Assembly: GCA_046346845.1 (NCBI GenBank)
Contig: JAXMHH010000003.1
Span: 372,001 to 436,000 of the forward strand
Source: DSSB01 sp046346845
GTDB lineage: Bacteria > UBA10199 > DSSB01
Direction of reading: 5' to 3'
DNA length: 64,000 nt
Part shown: one piece after another, positions 17,298 through 25,949 of the stretch
Numbering within the stretch: the first letter of the stretch is position 1
Layout: each line of letters starts with the position of its first letter
Notes under the pieces: generated by a model
Databases searched by the model: none
Seen by the model: the letters and a program-made list of their open reading frames with translations, nothing else
Told to the model about the DNA's origin: nothing
Program-made: the position numbers and the translations under genes

Positions 17298-18092
17298 ATG
17301 ACAAGATGCGGATTCGCGGCGCTCGGAATAGCATTGCTGAGCGCCTGCCAAATCATGAACCTTGACCCGCCGCGGCAAAAAATCGTCGACCTGACGCATC
17401 CCTTGGATGCCCAAACGATTTTCTGGCCCACCGAGACTGGATTCGTCCTGGAAAAGGAGTTCGCCGGGACCACCGAGCGGGGGTATTTTTACGCGGCCAA
17501 TAAATTTTCCAGCCCCGAGCACGGCGGCACCCATTTGGACGCGCCCTTCCATTTTTCGGCGACGGGAAAAACCGTCGACCAAATCCCCCTGGACCAACTG
17601 ACGGGCCCGGCCGTGCTGATCGACGCGACATCCGCGTGCCAAGGCGACGCCGACTACCAGATCAAGACAGCGGATTTTTTAGCCTGGGAAAAACGGAACG
17701 GGAAGATCCCGGCCGGGAGCATCGTGCTGCTGCGGACGGGATTCGGAAAATTTTGGCCCGACCGTCGGCGCTACCTCGGCACCGACGAGCGCGGTGCCGC
17801 CGCCGTGGCCAAGCTGCATTTCCCCGGCCTGCACCCCGAGGCGGCGCGCTGGCTGGCGGAGGAGCGCCGGATCCAGGCGGTGGGCATCGACACGGCCAGC
17901 ATCGACCGGGGCCAATCCCGCCTCTTCGAGACCCATCGCGCCTTGTTCGAGAGGGATATTCCCGCCATGGAGAACCTAGCGAACCTCGAACTGCTGCCGG
18001 AACGGGGCTTCGAGGTGATCGCCTTGCCCATGAAAATCGCCGGAGGGAGCGGCGCCCCGCTGCGCGCCATCGCCCGCCTGCCGGGTCAATGA
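17298..18092 (+). CDS. Cyclase-family (kynurenine-formamidase-like) metal hydrolase, predicted lipoprotein
   Basis: 264 residues from MTRCGFAALGIALL. The N-terminus has a lipobox LLSAC with Cys about residue 18, unusual for this mostly cytosolic family. The metal-binding signature HGGTHLDAPFHF (HxGTHxDxPxHF) is intact, and VGIDTASIDRG and GGSGAPLRAIARLPG are the further family motifs. Members hydrolyse formylkynurenine or open/close small rings; the substrate here is unknown. The frame is open for 97 codons upstream, rejected because that part lacks a family match. It ends seven bases inside the algH-like gene on the other strand. Confidence 0.85.
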   Translation: MTRCGFAALGIALLSACQIMNLDPPRQKIVDLTHPLDAQTIFWPTETGFVLEKEFAGTTERGYFYAANKFSSPEHGGTHLDAPFHFSATGKTVDQIPLDQLTGPAVLIDATSACQGDADYQIKTADFLAWEKRNGKIPAGSIVLLRTGFGKFWPDRRRYLGTDERGAAAVAKLHFPGLHPEAARWLAEERRIQAVGIDTASIDRGQSRLFETHRALFERDIPAMENLANLELLPERGFEVIALPMKIAGGSGAPLRAIARLPGQ

Positions 18093-18631
18093 AGACCCTT
18101 GCCCAGCATTAGGCTGGCAGGGTCGATGCCCAGATCTTGGAGGGTACGGCTCCAGGTTTGGTCGGGGGGGACTTCAAAAACATAACGAGGGTCGGCCGCA
18201 ACGGTGATCCAGGCCCCCTCCTGCATCTCGGCCTCGAGCTGACCCGGGCCCCAACCCGCATAGCCGAGGACGAAACGGAAGGCATCTTCCTGCCCGGAAA
18301 GCAGTTTTTTGAGGGTCTCCATCCCGCCGCTCACGAAGAGCCCGGGCAGGAGTTCTTGGCTTTCCCCTAAACGTAGGTCGCGGTGCAGGACCCAGCCGCG
18401 TTCCAATTCGACGGGCCCTCCCTGAAAGACCGGGCGGGCCGCCAAATTCCCATGGCAGGGGATGCCTTGACTCTGCGCAAACTCTCCCAAGGTCAGACTG
18501 GTGGGGCGATTGATGACCCAGCCGAAGGCACCCTCGGAGTCGTGCTGCATCAGCAGGACCACCCCGTGGAAGAAATTGGGGTCTCCCAGCTGGGGCACCG
18601 CGATCAACAAGATCGGGGAGGAGGCGGTCAT
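18086..18631 (-). CDS. YqgE/AlgH family protein (UPF0301)
   Basis: 181 residues, normal length. Family marks: DPNFFHGVVLLMQHD near the N-terminus, GAFGWVINRP, FQGGPVE, LFVSGGMETL and RFVLGYAGWGPGQLEAE. The family's biochemical function is not established; AlgH affects alginate regulation in Pseudomonas. Convergent overlap of seven bases with the cyclase-family gene. Confidence 0.93.
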   Translation of the reverse strand: MTASSPILLIAVPQLGDPNFFHGVVLLMQHDSEGAFGWVINRPTSLTLGEFAQSQGIPCHGNLAARPVFQGGPVELERGWVLHRDLRLGESQELLPGLFVSGGMETLKKLLSGQEDAFRFVLGYAGWGPGQLEAEMQEGAWITVAADPRYVFEVPPDQTWSRTLQDLGIDPASLMLGKGLH

Positions 18632-18759
18632 GGCCTCAAGTTAGTCCAGGAACACCATGAAAACCATGATAAATTTAAAGATTGCTTCCCAGGACGCCCT
18701 TGCGTAAAAGGGCCGGCTAGGGTTCGACCTTTCCAAAACCTATTGCCAAGGAGGCTGAA

Positions 18760-19122
18760 GTGAAGAAAACCGCATCGTTATTTGCCGCTCTCCTGCTCGC
18801 GACCCTCGCCCTGGGCGCCTGCAGCAAAGAAAAGAAAGAAGGGACTGCGACCACGGCCACGACCACCACGGCCACCGCCCCGGCCGGCGGCGGCATCGGC
18901 GTCCCGGAATGCGATGACTACATCTCGAAGTACGAGAAGTGCATCAGCGACAAGGTGCCCGAAATGGCCCGCGGCCCGCTGAAAGAGGCCTTCGAGAAGA
19001 CCCGCGCCTCTTGGAAGGAACTCGCCAGCAACGAGACCACCAAGTCCGGCCTGGCTACCGCCTGCAAGCAGGCCATGGAAATGTCCAAGACGGCTCTCAG
19101 CGCCTACGGCTGCGAAATGTAA
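18760..19122 (+). CDS. Small Cys-containing lipoprotein
   Basis: 120 residues, GTG start three bases after the consensus ribosome site AAGGAGG plus CTGAA spacing. Lipobox LALGAC with Cys 21, then a Thr/Ala-rich linker (TTATTTTATAPAGGG). The mature domain is helical with PECDDYISKYEKCI, a CK motif in LATACKQAMEM and a final YGCEM, giving four Cys that could form two disulfides, as in small Cys-rich lipoproteins of myxobacteria. Function unknown. An intrinsic terminator follows. Confidence 0.75.
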   Translation: MKKTASLFAALLLATLALGACSKEKKEGTATTATTTTATAPAGGGIGVPECDDYISKYEKCISDKVPEMARGPLKEAFEKTRASWKELASNETTKSGLATACKQAMEMSKTALSAYGCEM

Positions 19123-19142
19123 TTCTTCCGTCACGGAAACCA

Positions 19143-19173
19143 ATCCCGGCCTCCCCGGCCGGGATTTTTTTTT
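19143..19173 (+). terminator. Rho-independent terminator
   Basis: Stem ATCCCGGCC / GGCCGGGAT with a five-base loop, followed by nine T. It ends the small lipoprotein transcript. Confidence 0.88.
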
Positions 19174-19218
19174 GCCCATCGACAAACAAGCCGCCTTCGG
19201 CTAAGGGTCTGCCCCGCC

Positions 19219-20271
19219 ATGGAAGGCTCCCAACTACTACTCGAATTTTCCGTCCGGCAAAGCCGCCTGGTCGAGATCCTCGACCGTCTCCACTGCGTGG
19301 CCGAGCAGTCCGCCCACACCGAGCGCCCTTCCACCCTGAAATCGGCCCTGCGCCAGTTTTCGCGCCTGCAGGGCTCCGTTCGGGAGGAGATCGGCCGCTT
19401 TCGCGCCTGGGCCGCGCAGGCCTCGCTCCAAGACTTGGAGGTGGCGCCCCATCTCGAAAGGCTTAGCGCCCAGGCCCAGCAGCTTCTCCAATCGCTGGGC
19501 GACCGTTTTCGGGAAACCGAGCTGCCCGCATGGAAAAGCAGCCTCGCCCTCTGGGGCCCCAAGGTCGCCCGGCTCAAGGAAGACCTGAAGGGCATCGACC
19601 TGCGCGCCGGCTTCGCCCAGGCCGCCGACGCCATCTTGATCGACCGGCTGGAAAACCTGGGCCGGCCCCAGGTGATCCAGTGGCATCGAAAAATTTACCA
19701 TGTCCTGGCCGGGCTCCTGATCGTGGCCATCTATCTTTTTATTCCGGTCGCCTTCTCGGCGAAAATGACCGTATTCGGCTGCTTCACCGCCCTGGCGATC
19801 GTCTGCGACGTCACCCGCTTGCTGTGGCCGGCCTTCAACGCCCAGGTGGTGAAGGACCTGCAAAAATACATGCGGCAACGCGAGGTGAACCACCTCAATT
19901 CGATGACCTTCTACGCCACCGCCACCTTTTTCGTCTGCCTGCTCTTCCCGAAGGGGATCGCGATTCTTTCGGTCTTGTACCTGGCCTTGGGGGATGCGGC
20001 GGCCTCGATCGTCGGGGTCAAGTGGGGCCGACATCGATTTGGAGGACGCTTCAGCATTGAGGGAAGCCTGGCCTTCTTCGCGGTCTGCGCCCTCCTGACC
20101 CTGCTCTACCCCCTGTTCGCCCCCTCCTTCGCCGGCCCCCTCTGGCTCTTGGCGCTCCTGGGAGGCCTCATCGGCGCGAGCTCCGAGCGGATCCTGCCGC
20201 GCCTGGACGACAACCTGGTGATTCCGCTCTTCTCGGCCTTGGCGCTTCGCTTGATCCTGGCATTTTTCTAG
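19219..20271 (+). CDS. Polyprenol/diacylglycerol-kinase-like membrane protein with a helical N-terminal extension
   Basis: 350 residues. The C-terminal 200 residues have about seven membrane helices and the signature GDAAASIVGVKWGRHRFGG followed by FSIEGSLAFF, as in the CTP-dependent dolichol-kinase/phytol-kinase/Dgk1 group related to CdsA. HRKIYHVLAGLL at the first helix (about 156) is the typical family start. The preceding 150 residues are a soluble helical region (AQAQQLLQSLGDRF and similar) not found in standard members. The likely role is phosphorylation of a lipid alcohol in the inner membrane; the substrate is unknown. Confidence 0.78.
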   Translation: MEGSQLLLEFSVRQSRLVEILDRLHCVAEQSAHTERPSTLKSALRQFSRLQGSVREEIGRFRAWAAQASLQDLEVAPHLERLSAQAQQLLQSLGDRFRETELPAWKSSLALWGPKVARLKEDLKGIDLRAGFAQAADAILIDRLENLGRPQVIQWHRKIYHVLAGLLIVAIYLFIPVAFSAKMTVFGCFTALAIVCDVTRLLWPAFNAQVVKDLQKYMRQREVNHLNSMTFYATATFFVCLLFPKGIAILSVLYLALGDAAASIVGVKWGRHRFGGRFSIEGSLAFFAVCALLTLLYPLFAPSFAGPLWLLALLGGLIGASSERILPRLDDNLVIPLFSALALRLILAFF

Positions 20272-20339
20272 ACTTCCGTCAGGCCCGCCCTTAAATTTAG
20301 TCGAGGCTTCCAACACACCGGATCAGGGAGGGACCTGCC

Positions 20340-20792
20340 ATGGGTATGCTCAAGGAATTCCGAGAATTCGCGGTGAAAGGCAATGCCATCGACCTCGCGG
20401 TCGGCGTCGTGGTCGGCGCGGCCTTCGGCAAGATCGTCACCTCCCTGGTCGATGACATCATCATGCCGCCGATCGGGATGATCCTCGGCAAGATCGACTT
20501 CAGCAACCTCTTCCTCATGCTGCACGAGGGCAACCCCGCCGGTCCCTATGCCTCCCTCGCGGAGGCGAAGAAGGCCGGTGCCGTCACCCTGAACTACGGC
20601 AACTTCATCAATACGACGGTGAGTTTTCTGATCATCACCTTCGCGGTATTTCTCATGGTGAAGAGCCTCAATCGCCTGCGCCGCCAGGAAGAGGCGGCGC
20701 CCACCACCAAAAATTGCCCCTACTGCCAGTCCGCGGTGGCCCTGGCCGCCACCCGCTGCGCCTTCTGCACCTCCGAATTGAAGGTTTCCTAA
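20340..20792 (+). CDS. mscL: Large-conductance mechanosensitive channel MscL
   Basis: 150 residues. TM1 with AIDLAVGVVVGAAFGKIVTSLVDD, the family's most conserved stretch, periplasmic loop, and TM2 (FINTTVSFLIITFAVFLMV). Opens on membrane stretch to release solutes during hypo-osmotic shock. The cytoplasmic tail carries two CxxC pairs (CPYCQ and CAFC), a zinc-ribbon-like end seen in part of the family and absent from E. coli MscL. Ribosome site GGGAGGGAC upstream. Confidence 0.95.
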   Translation: MGMLKEFREFAVKGNAIDLAVGVVVGAAFGKIVTSLVDDIIMPPIGMILGKIDFSNLFLMLHEGNPAGPYASLAEAKKAGAVTLNYGNFINTTVSFLIITFAVFLMVKSLNRLRRQEEAAPTTKNCPYCQSAVALAATRCAFCTSELKVS

Positions 20793-20853
20793 CGCGGGGT
20801 TCGGGGCGAATTGTTCCGGCGATTGTTTCCTTCTTGATAAGAACGAGGGACAT

Positions 20854-21675
20854 TTACGGGCGGGATCCGAAGGCAAGCTCGCGCAGCTGCGCCACGATCT
20901 CGCCGTGCCGCGTCCCATTGCTGGCGAGGGTCTTCACCCCATGGCCGTAGGGCGGCCGCAGCGGATAAGTCAGGGGACTCCCGTCCAGGGCGGTAAAGCT
21001 CCCGCCCGCCTCCTCGAGGATGAGCTTCGGGGCGCAGGTATCCCAATAACTGACCTCATGGTGGTTGAGATAGATATCGGCCTCCTGCCGCGCGAGAATG
21101 CCCACCTTGATGCCCACGCTGTTGATCGGCGGCAGGAGCGGGCCGGGAAGGCGCCCGCGCACCGCGCGGAGCGGCGCCTCGGGGAAACCGGTGGAGACCA
21201 CCAGCGGCATCTCGGAAAAATCCCGCCGTCCGGAGACTCGAAGGCTTCGGGTCTCGTCTCCCTCGCTTAAGGTGGCGCCGGCGCCGCGCAGCGCCCGGTA
21301 AACGCGGCCCGTCAAGGGATCGACCACGACGCCCAGCAAGGGGGCGCCGCCTTGCAAGAGACCCACCATGACGCAAAAACCGGGGATGCCCTTGGCGAAG
21401 GCCTTGGTCCCGTCCAAAGGATCGATCAGCCAGACGTATTCGGCCTCGGCCGGACCGCTCAGTCCGCTCTCCTCGGTGAGAATGGCATGGGCTGGAAAAT
21501 TTTTGGACAAGCCCTCCCGCAGGATGCGGTCGGAGGCGAAATCGGCCTCGGTGACGGGGGAATGGTCGTCCTTGCGCTGGGCCTTGATGGGACCTTGCAT
21601 CAGGGCCGCGACGGCCCGGGAGGCCTCGAGGGCGAGGCCTTCGGCGACGGCGAGCCAATCGGAATATTGGGCCAT
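20854..21675 (-). CDS. cysQ: 3'(2'),5'-bisphosphate nucleotidase CysQ-like (inositol monophosphatase family)
   Basis: 273 residues. Motifs of the Li-sensitive Mg phosphatase fold: DDHSPVTEADFASD, the EE of LTEESG, DPLDGTKAF (metal ligands) and the C-terminal YWDTCAPKLILEEAGG. Inositol monophosphatases share these motifs, but the position directly after cysH and cysC favours a PAP phosphatase that removes the by-product of PAPS use. Its ATG directly abuts the cysH stop. Confidence 0.85.
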   Translation of the reverse strand: MAQYSDWLAVAEGLALEASRAVAALMQGPIKAQRKDDHSPVTEADFASDRILREGLSKNFPAHAILTEESGLSGPAEAEYVWLIDPLDGTKAFAKGIPGFCVMVGLLQGGAPLLGVVVDPLTGRVYRALRGAGATLSEGDETRSLRVSGRRDFSEMPLVVSTGFPEAPLRAVRGRLPGPLLPPINSVGIKVGILARQEADIYLNHHEVSYWDTCAPKLILEEAGGSFTALDGSPLTYPLRPPYGHGVKTLASNGTRHGEIVAQLRELAFGSRP

Positions 21676-22437
21676 TCAGACCTCGTCTTTGCGGACGACG
21701 TGCAGGCCGCATTCCTTGTCGTCGCCCTCGAGGGCGTTGAACCAGCGCCAGCGGCCGGCACGGCGCGGCTCGTAGGGCCCGATGGGGGTGGTGCAAATCA
21801 CGCAGCCCAGCGACTCGTAGCGCCAGCCATCCCGCTCCCAAAACAGCAGCTTGTGCACCGGGACCTGATTGGATTCGCAATAGGCGCGGAGCTGGGCCTC
21901 CGTCCAATCCACCAGCGGAGCCACCTTGAGGAGGGGCCGACGCTCGGCACCCTGGGGAACGATCTCGAAGCGGCTGGTCCCGGCCCGGGCGGCGGATTGG
22001 TCGGCGCGCAGCCCGGTCAACCAAACGTCGAGCGTCCCCAAAACGCGCTCGTTGGGCTCGACCTTGCGCAGTTGGCAACAGAGCTCCTGCTTCTCCTTGC
22101 TGTCGAAGAAGAGGTATTCGCCGTGCTCCCGGATCATCCCGGCCAGCTTGCCGGGGTCGGGCTGGACCCGCTCGATCTTCAGGGAATATTTTTTCTCGAG
22201 GGCCGCGAGGAGCTCGTAGGTCTCGGGAAAGAGGCGCAGGGTGTCGATGGTGAAGACGCGCGGCACAACGCCGGCCTTCACGGCGAGGTCGATCATGACC
22301 ACGCCGGTGAGCTGGCCGCTGGTGCCGATGGCGGCGCGGTCGCCGAAGCGGCGAAAAATCTCGCCGATCAGCGCCTGAGGATCGCGGATCGCTTCCAGAG
22401 ACTGGATCAGGGCTTCATGGCTCGGGGCATTCGACAT
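21676..22437 (-). CDS. cysH: Assimilatory APS/PAPS reductase with 4Fe-4S cluster motif
   Basis: 253 residues. The adenine-nucleotide hydrolase fold starts with IGTSGQLTGVVMIDLA; the iron-sulfur signature ELCC...CVIC (CC about 118, CxxC about 212) and the catalytic ECGLH near the C-terminus are all present. That pattern defines the APS-reducing branch; enterobacterial PAPS reductases lack the cluster. It reduces adenylylsulfate to sulfite in cysteine synthesis. The ATG overlaps the cysC stop (TAATG). Confidence 0.92.
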   Translation of the reverse strand: MSNAPSHEALIQSLEAIRDPQALIGEIFRRFGDRAAIGTSGQLTGVVMIDLAVKAGVVPRVFTIDTLRLFPETYELLAALEKKYSLKIERVQPDPGKLAGMIREHGEYLFFDSKEKQELCCQLRKVEPNERVLGTLDVWLTGLRADQSAARAGTSRFEIVPQGAERRPLLKVAPLVDWTEAQLRAYCESNQVPVHKLLFWERDGWRYESLGCVICTTPIGPYEPRRAGRWRWFNALEGDDKECGLHVVRKDEV

Positions 22438-23060
22438 TACAGGTGGATAATCCCATGCTCGGCCAGCAAGGACAAGACCCGACGGGTGCTTTCCTCGAGG
22501 GTCTCCTGGCCGGTCTTGAGGATGAGCTCGGGCTTGGCCGGAGCTTCATAGGGGGCGGAGATGCCGGTGAATTCGGGGATCTCGCCGGCCCTCGCCTTCT
22601 TGTACAGGCCCTTGGGATCGCGCTGCTCGCAGACCTCCAGGCCCGCGTCGCAGAAGATCTCGAAAAAAGATCCCGCCGGCACCAGCTTGCGGGCCAAGTC
22701 GCGGTCGGCCTGGTAGGGCGAGATGAAGGCGGTCAGCGTCACGACATTCGCCTCGCAGAAGAGCTTGGCCACTTCGCCGATGCGACGGATGTTTTCCTTC
22801 CGATCCTCGGGGGAGAATCCCAAGTTGGAATTGAGCCCGTGGCGGATGTTGTCGCCGTCGAGCACATAGGCGTTGACGCCGTTTTCCACCAGGGCCAGCT
22901 CGACCTCCCGCGCGACGGTGGATTTTCCCGAGGCGGAAAGCCCCGTCAACCAAACCACCGCCCCCTTTTGGCCCAACTTTTCCTCGCGGACTTGGGGGCT
23001 CAGTTTGCCGTGGTGCCAAACGATGTTTTGACTCTTGGGTTGGGCCTGACTCATGGACAA
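22437..23060 (-). CDS. cysC: Adenylylsulfate kinase
   Basis: 207 residues. WHHGKLSPQVREE start, P-loop GLSASGKST (about 41-49), LDGDNIRHGLNSNLGF substrate-binding segment, FISPY with the phospho-Ser of the family, DPKGLYKKARAGEI and ISAPYEAP. Makes PAPS from APS and ATP. First gene of the cysC-cysH-cysQ operon, good AAAGGAG ribosome site and a clear promoter. ATP sulfurylase and sulfite reductase are not in the window. Confidence 0.96.
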   Translation of the reverse strand: MSMSQAQPKSQNIVWHHGKLSPQVREEKLGQKGAVVWLTGLSASGKSTVAREVELALVENGVNAYVLDGDNIRHGLNSNLGFSPEDRKENIRRIGEVAKLFCEANVVTLTAFISPYQADRDLARKLVPAGSFFEIFCDAGLEVCEQRDPKGLYKKARAGEIPEFTGISAPYEAPAKPELILKTGQETLEESTRRVLSLLAEHGIIHL

Positions 23061-23091
23061 AAACTCCTTTTTGGGTTCGAAACGCGCTCCT

Positions 23092-23120
23092 CTTTAATGG
23101 CCGAGCGCCACGCCTGTCAA
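23092..23120 (-). promoter_or_regulatory. Predicted promoter of the cysC-cysH-cysQ operon
   Basis: Minus strand -35 TTGACA (23115-23120), 17 bases, -10 TTAAAG (23092-23097), about 32 bases before the cysC start. The consensus -35 and exact spacing support it. Confidence 0.5.
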
Positions 23121-23133
23121 TGCCGGAATCATC

Positions 23134-23775
23134 CTATTTCGAGGCGCTCACCCCGGCGCGCGGGCAGGCGACGGCCAGGGGACAGCGGGAGCAAAAGGGC
23201 CGGGGAGCCTTGCAAAGCTCCCGGCCATGGGCGGTCAATTGATGGGAAACCAAGGCCCAGCGCCGCTTGGGCAAAGCCGCCTGCAGGTCCCGCTCGATTT
23301 GCTCCGGATCCGCGCTGCGCGTCAGCCCCAGGCGATAGGCCACCCGCTTGACGTGGGTGTCCACGATGACCCCCGGCACCCCGAAGCTGTTGGCCAGCAG
23401 CATGTTGGCGGTCTTGCGGCCCACCCCGGGCAGGGCCGTCAACTCCTCCAAGGTGGCCGGGACCTTGCCACCGTAACTTTCCACCAGGATTCGGCAGGCC
23501 TTCTGAATGTTCGCGGCCTTGTTGCGATAGAAGTTGATGGAACGGAGTTCGGCCTGGAGGGCGGAGGGCTTGGCGCGGGCGTAGGCGGCGGCATTGGGGT
23601 ATTTTTTGAACAGGGCCGGCGTGACCAGATTTACCCGCGCATCCGTGCATTGGGCGGCCAGGATCGCGGCGACCAGCATCTCGAGGGGCTTCGAGAAGTG
23701 CAAGGCGCTCCTCGCCTTGGGATAGAGCCGGTCGAGGTTCTTGAGCAGAAAGGGAATGGGCACGCCCGGGGCCAT
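23134..23775 (-). CDS. nth: Endonuclease III
   Basis: 213 residues. Helix-hairpin-helix LPGVGRKTAN with the catalytic Lys, VDTHVKR with the catalytic Asp, and the C-terminal 4Fe-4S loop with spacing C-x6-C-x2-C-x5-C (CKAPRPFCSRCPLAVAC). Bifunctional glycosylase/AP lyase removing oxidised pyrimidines. Length is normal. The opposite-facing xthA lies close, so two base-excision-repair genes are within 1.4 kb. Confidence 0.96.
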   Translation of the reverse strand: MAPGVPIPFLLKNLDRLYPKARSALHFSKPLEMLVAAILAAQCTDARVNLVTPALFKKYPNAAAYARAKPSALQAELRSINFYRNKAANIQKACRILVESYGGKVPATLEELTALPGVGRKTANMLLANSFGVPGVIVDTHVKRVAYRLGLTRSADPEQIERDLQAALPKRRWALVSHQLTAHGRELCKAPRPFCSRCPLAVACPRAGVSASK

Positions 23776-23799
23776 GGCGGACTTATAGCATGATCGGGC

Positions 23800-24372
23800 T
23801 TATTTTGCAGCGGCCCCGCCGAAGACCTGGGTGCAGAAGATGCGCATCCCGTCCGAAGCGCAGGCAATCCCCAGGTAACGGTAGTCTTTCGAGAGGATAT
23901 TCTTGCGATGGGAGGCGCTGTGCATCCAGTCGTCCATCATCTGGGTGGCCACCGCCTTGGGGTCGACGAGGCCTTGGGCGCTGCTAATGGTATGGAGGTT
24001 TTCGCCCAGGCTGCGCTGGAGCTTGGGCTGGTATTTCTTGACGCGGTCGACGACGGATTTCCCCTCGGGACTGAAATGGGAGAGGTAGTTTCGCTTCAGC
24101 ATGTCCTGGGAATGGTCGCGCGCGGCCTTGGCGAGAATAGCCTCCGGCTCGAGGGGGGCCAATTTCTTCTTCTGCCGTTGGGCATTGCTGTCCGAAAACA
24201 GCAGACCCTCGACTTCGCGGGAAAATTCCGCGGGCGCAATCCGCTGGCCTGGGGATTTTTGCTGCAGGTGAAAGGGGATGCTGGCCCCTTCCTTTGCCAC
24301 CACCGCAGGCGCCAAGGATAGACAAAGGCCCAGGAGCGCGGTACACGAGAGGAGAAATTTGTCACAGGTCAT
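23800..24372 (-). CDS. CAP-domain (SCP/PR1/YkwD-like) secreted protein
   Basis: 190 residues from MTCDKFLLSCTALLGLCL, a signal peptide cut near AVVAK. The CAP domain has KAARDHSQDML, SHFSPEGKSVVDRV, GENLHTISS and WMHSASHRKNIL with the two conserved His positions. Bacterial CAP proteins are exported; their activity is mostly unknown. The frame is open for 48 further codons upstream, but these run across the divergent xthA start and are rejected. Divergent from xthA with only 34 bases between start codons. Confidence 0.88.
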   Translation of the reverse strand: MTCDKFLLSCTALLGLCLSLAPAVVAKEGASIPFHLQQKSPGQRIAPAEFSREVEGLLFSDSNAQRQKKKLAPLEPEAILAKAARDHSQDMLKRNYLSHFSPEGKSVVDRVKKYQPKLQRSLGENLHTISSAQGLVDPKAVATQMMDDWMHSASHRKNILSKDYRYLGIACASDGMRIFCTQVFGGAAAK

Positions 24373-24406
24373 TTTCACGTTACGAAACAACAAGGCAGCA
24401 AAGTCT

Positions 24407-25174
24407 ATGAAAATTGCCACCTGGAATGTCAACGGGATTCGCGCCGCGGGCCGAAAGGGGTTTTTGGACTGGATGCGCGAGGAACGTCCCGACGTGGTCT
24501 GCCTCCAGGAGACCAAGGCCCATCCCGACCAGCTCGACGCCGAGCTCCGCGAACCCCTGGGCTATCGCAGCTTCTGGTCCTCGGCAAAGAAAAAGGGCTA
24601 TAGCGGGGTCGCCCTCCTCCTGAACCGGGAGCCCCTCCGCGTCGAAGCGGGCCTGGGCAGGCCCGAATTCGACGACGAGGGGCGGACCCTCACTGCGGAG
24701 TTTAAAGACTTCATCCTGATCACGGGATATTTCCCGAACGGCCAGCCCGACCTGGGCCGCGTCCCCTACAAGCTGCGCTACAGCGATACGGTCATGGAGC
24801 ACGCCCACGCCCTGAAACGCGCCACTGGGAAGCCTATCGTCATCTGTGGAGACGTAAATACCGCCCACCGCGAAATCGACCTGGCCCGTCCCAAGGAAAA
24901 CGAGGGCAACACGGGCTTTCTGCCCGTCGAGCGGGCCTGGGTGGACAAGTTTCTCGCCAGCGGCTTCGTCGACATCTTCCGCGAGCGCGAACCCGGCCCC
25001 CATCATTACAGTTGGTGGTCCTACCGTTCCGGAGCCCGGCCCCGGAACATCGGCTGGAGGATCGATTACTTCTTTATCACCCCTGAGCTGCGCGACCGGG
25101 TGAGCGATATCTACCACCAACCCGAGGTCGAGGGCTCCGACCACTGCCCCATCATCCTAGAACTTAAAGCCTAG
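24407..25174 (+). CDS. xthA: Exodeoxyribonuclease III
   Basis: 255 residues from MKIATWNVNGIRAA. Metal- and phosphate-binding motifs of the EEP fold: LQETKA, GDVNTAHREIDLA, WRIDYFF and the final SDHCPIILEL. Major AP endonuclease and 3' repair phosphatase. The open frame extends 43 codons upstream, but that part is out of keeping with the family. The last 18 bases overlap the DUF2490 gene on the minus strand. Confidence 0.96.
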   Translation: MKIATWNVNGIRAAGRKGFLDWMREERPDVVCLQETKAHPDQLDAELREPLGYRSFWSSAKKKGYSGVALLLNREPLRVEAGLGRPEFDDEGRTLTAEFKDFILITGYFPNGQPDLGRVPYKLRYSDTVMEHAHALKRATGKPIVICGDVNTAHREIDLARPKENEGNTGFLPVERAWVDKFLASGFVDIFREREPGPHHYSWWSYRSGARPRNIGWRIDYFFITPELRDRVSDIYHQPEVEGSDHCPIILELKA

Positions 25175-25828
25175 CGAGGTGCCCAGGACGTGGGCCTGGG
25201 TCCAATTCGTCCCGCCAGGCGTCCCGGCCGTGCCCGCGGCCTCGGTGCTCTTCAGCATGTAGTAGAGGGTGAAGGTGATCTTGTCCTTGAGGAAGCCGAA
25301 GTCGTTGCCCACCTGGAAGCGGTTCTGATCGAAGCCGCCGTGCCCGGGCTCAAAGAAGAGCTCGTCGGAGACGAAGGGCTTGAAAGACACGGGCTCGGTC
25401 TTGATGGGCCAGGCGAAGCGGAAGCGAGAACGATAGCGAAAGCGCGTGTCATTGGGAAAAATGCGCACCTCGAAGCGCTGGCGGGTGGAGAGCTCGGTGA
25501 TTCCGAAGACATGGGCCAGGTCGAATTGGGGAAAGATCCGGTTCTCCCGAGGCTTCCCGTCCGTCTTTTCAAAGCGGTAGAAAAATCCACCCTTGAGCCA
25601 TTTGAGGATCTTGTAGTCGAATCCCAAGGTGGTGTTGAAGGTCAGGTAATTCGAGACGTTTTGGTCGAATCGATTCTCCGTGGCCCAATGCAGGGTCCAG
25701 GGGCTCGTTCCGAAGGTATGGCTCACCTTCAGCTCGGTCCAAAGCTGAAAATCGTTCTCCTTAGCGGAAAGGCCTGCCGCCGTAAGCAGCAAGATCAGCC
25801 CAAATAATATCCCTAGTCCCCTTTTCAT
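25157..25828 (-). CDS. DUF2490-like outer-membrane beta-barrel protein
   Basis: 223 residues from MKRGLGILFGLILLL, a signal peptide cleaved after GLSAK or nearby; GGAGG precedes this ATG, while the further open frame lacks one. The mature part alternates aromatic and polar residues (FQLWTELKVSHTF, LTFNTTLGFDYKIL, RFRYRSRFRFAW) and ends in Phe (LGTSLGFKF), as expected of a small outer-membrane barrel recognised by BamA. DUF2490 members have no assigned function. Convergent overlap with xthA. Confidence 0.78.
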   Translation of the reverse strand: MKRGLGILFGLILLLTAAGLSAKENDFQLWTELKVSHTFGTSPWTLHWATENRFDQNVSNYLTFNTTLGFDYKILKWLKGGFFYRFEKTDGKPRENRIFPQFDLAHVFGITELSTRQRFEVRIFPNDTRFRYRSRFRFAWPIKTEPVSFKPFVSDELFFEPGHGGFDQNRFQVGNDFGFLKDKITFTLYYMLKSTEAAGTAGTPGGTNWTQAHVLGTSLGFKF

Positions 25829-25949
25829 GATTCCTCCTTTGTTTGACAAGCTGGGCCTATCCATGACCGAAGCCGGAGTCTTTTCCCAAAAAACCATGTA
25901 AATTCTTTGTGACATCTACCCTAAACTCCTCTATTTTATCCCGCACTTC

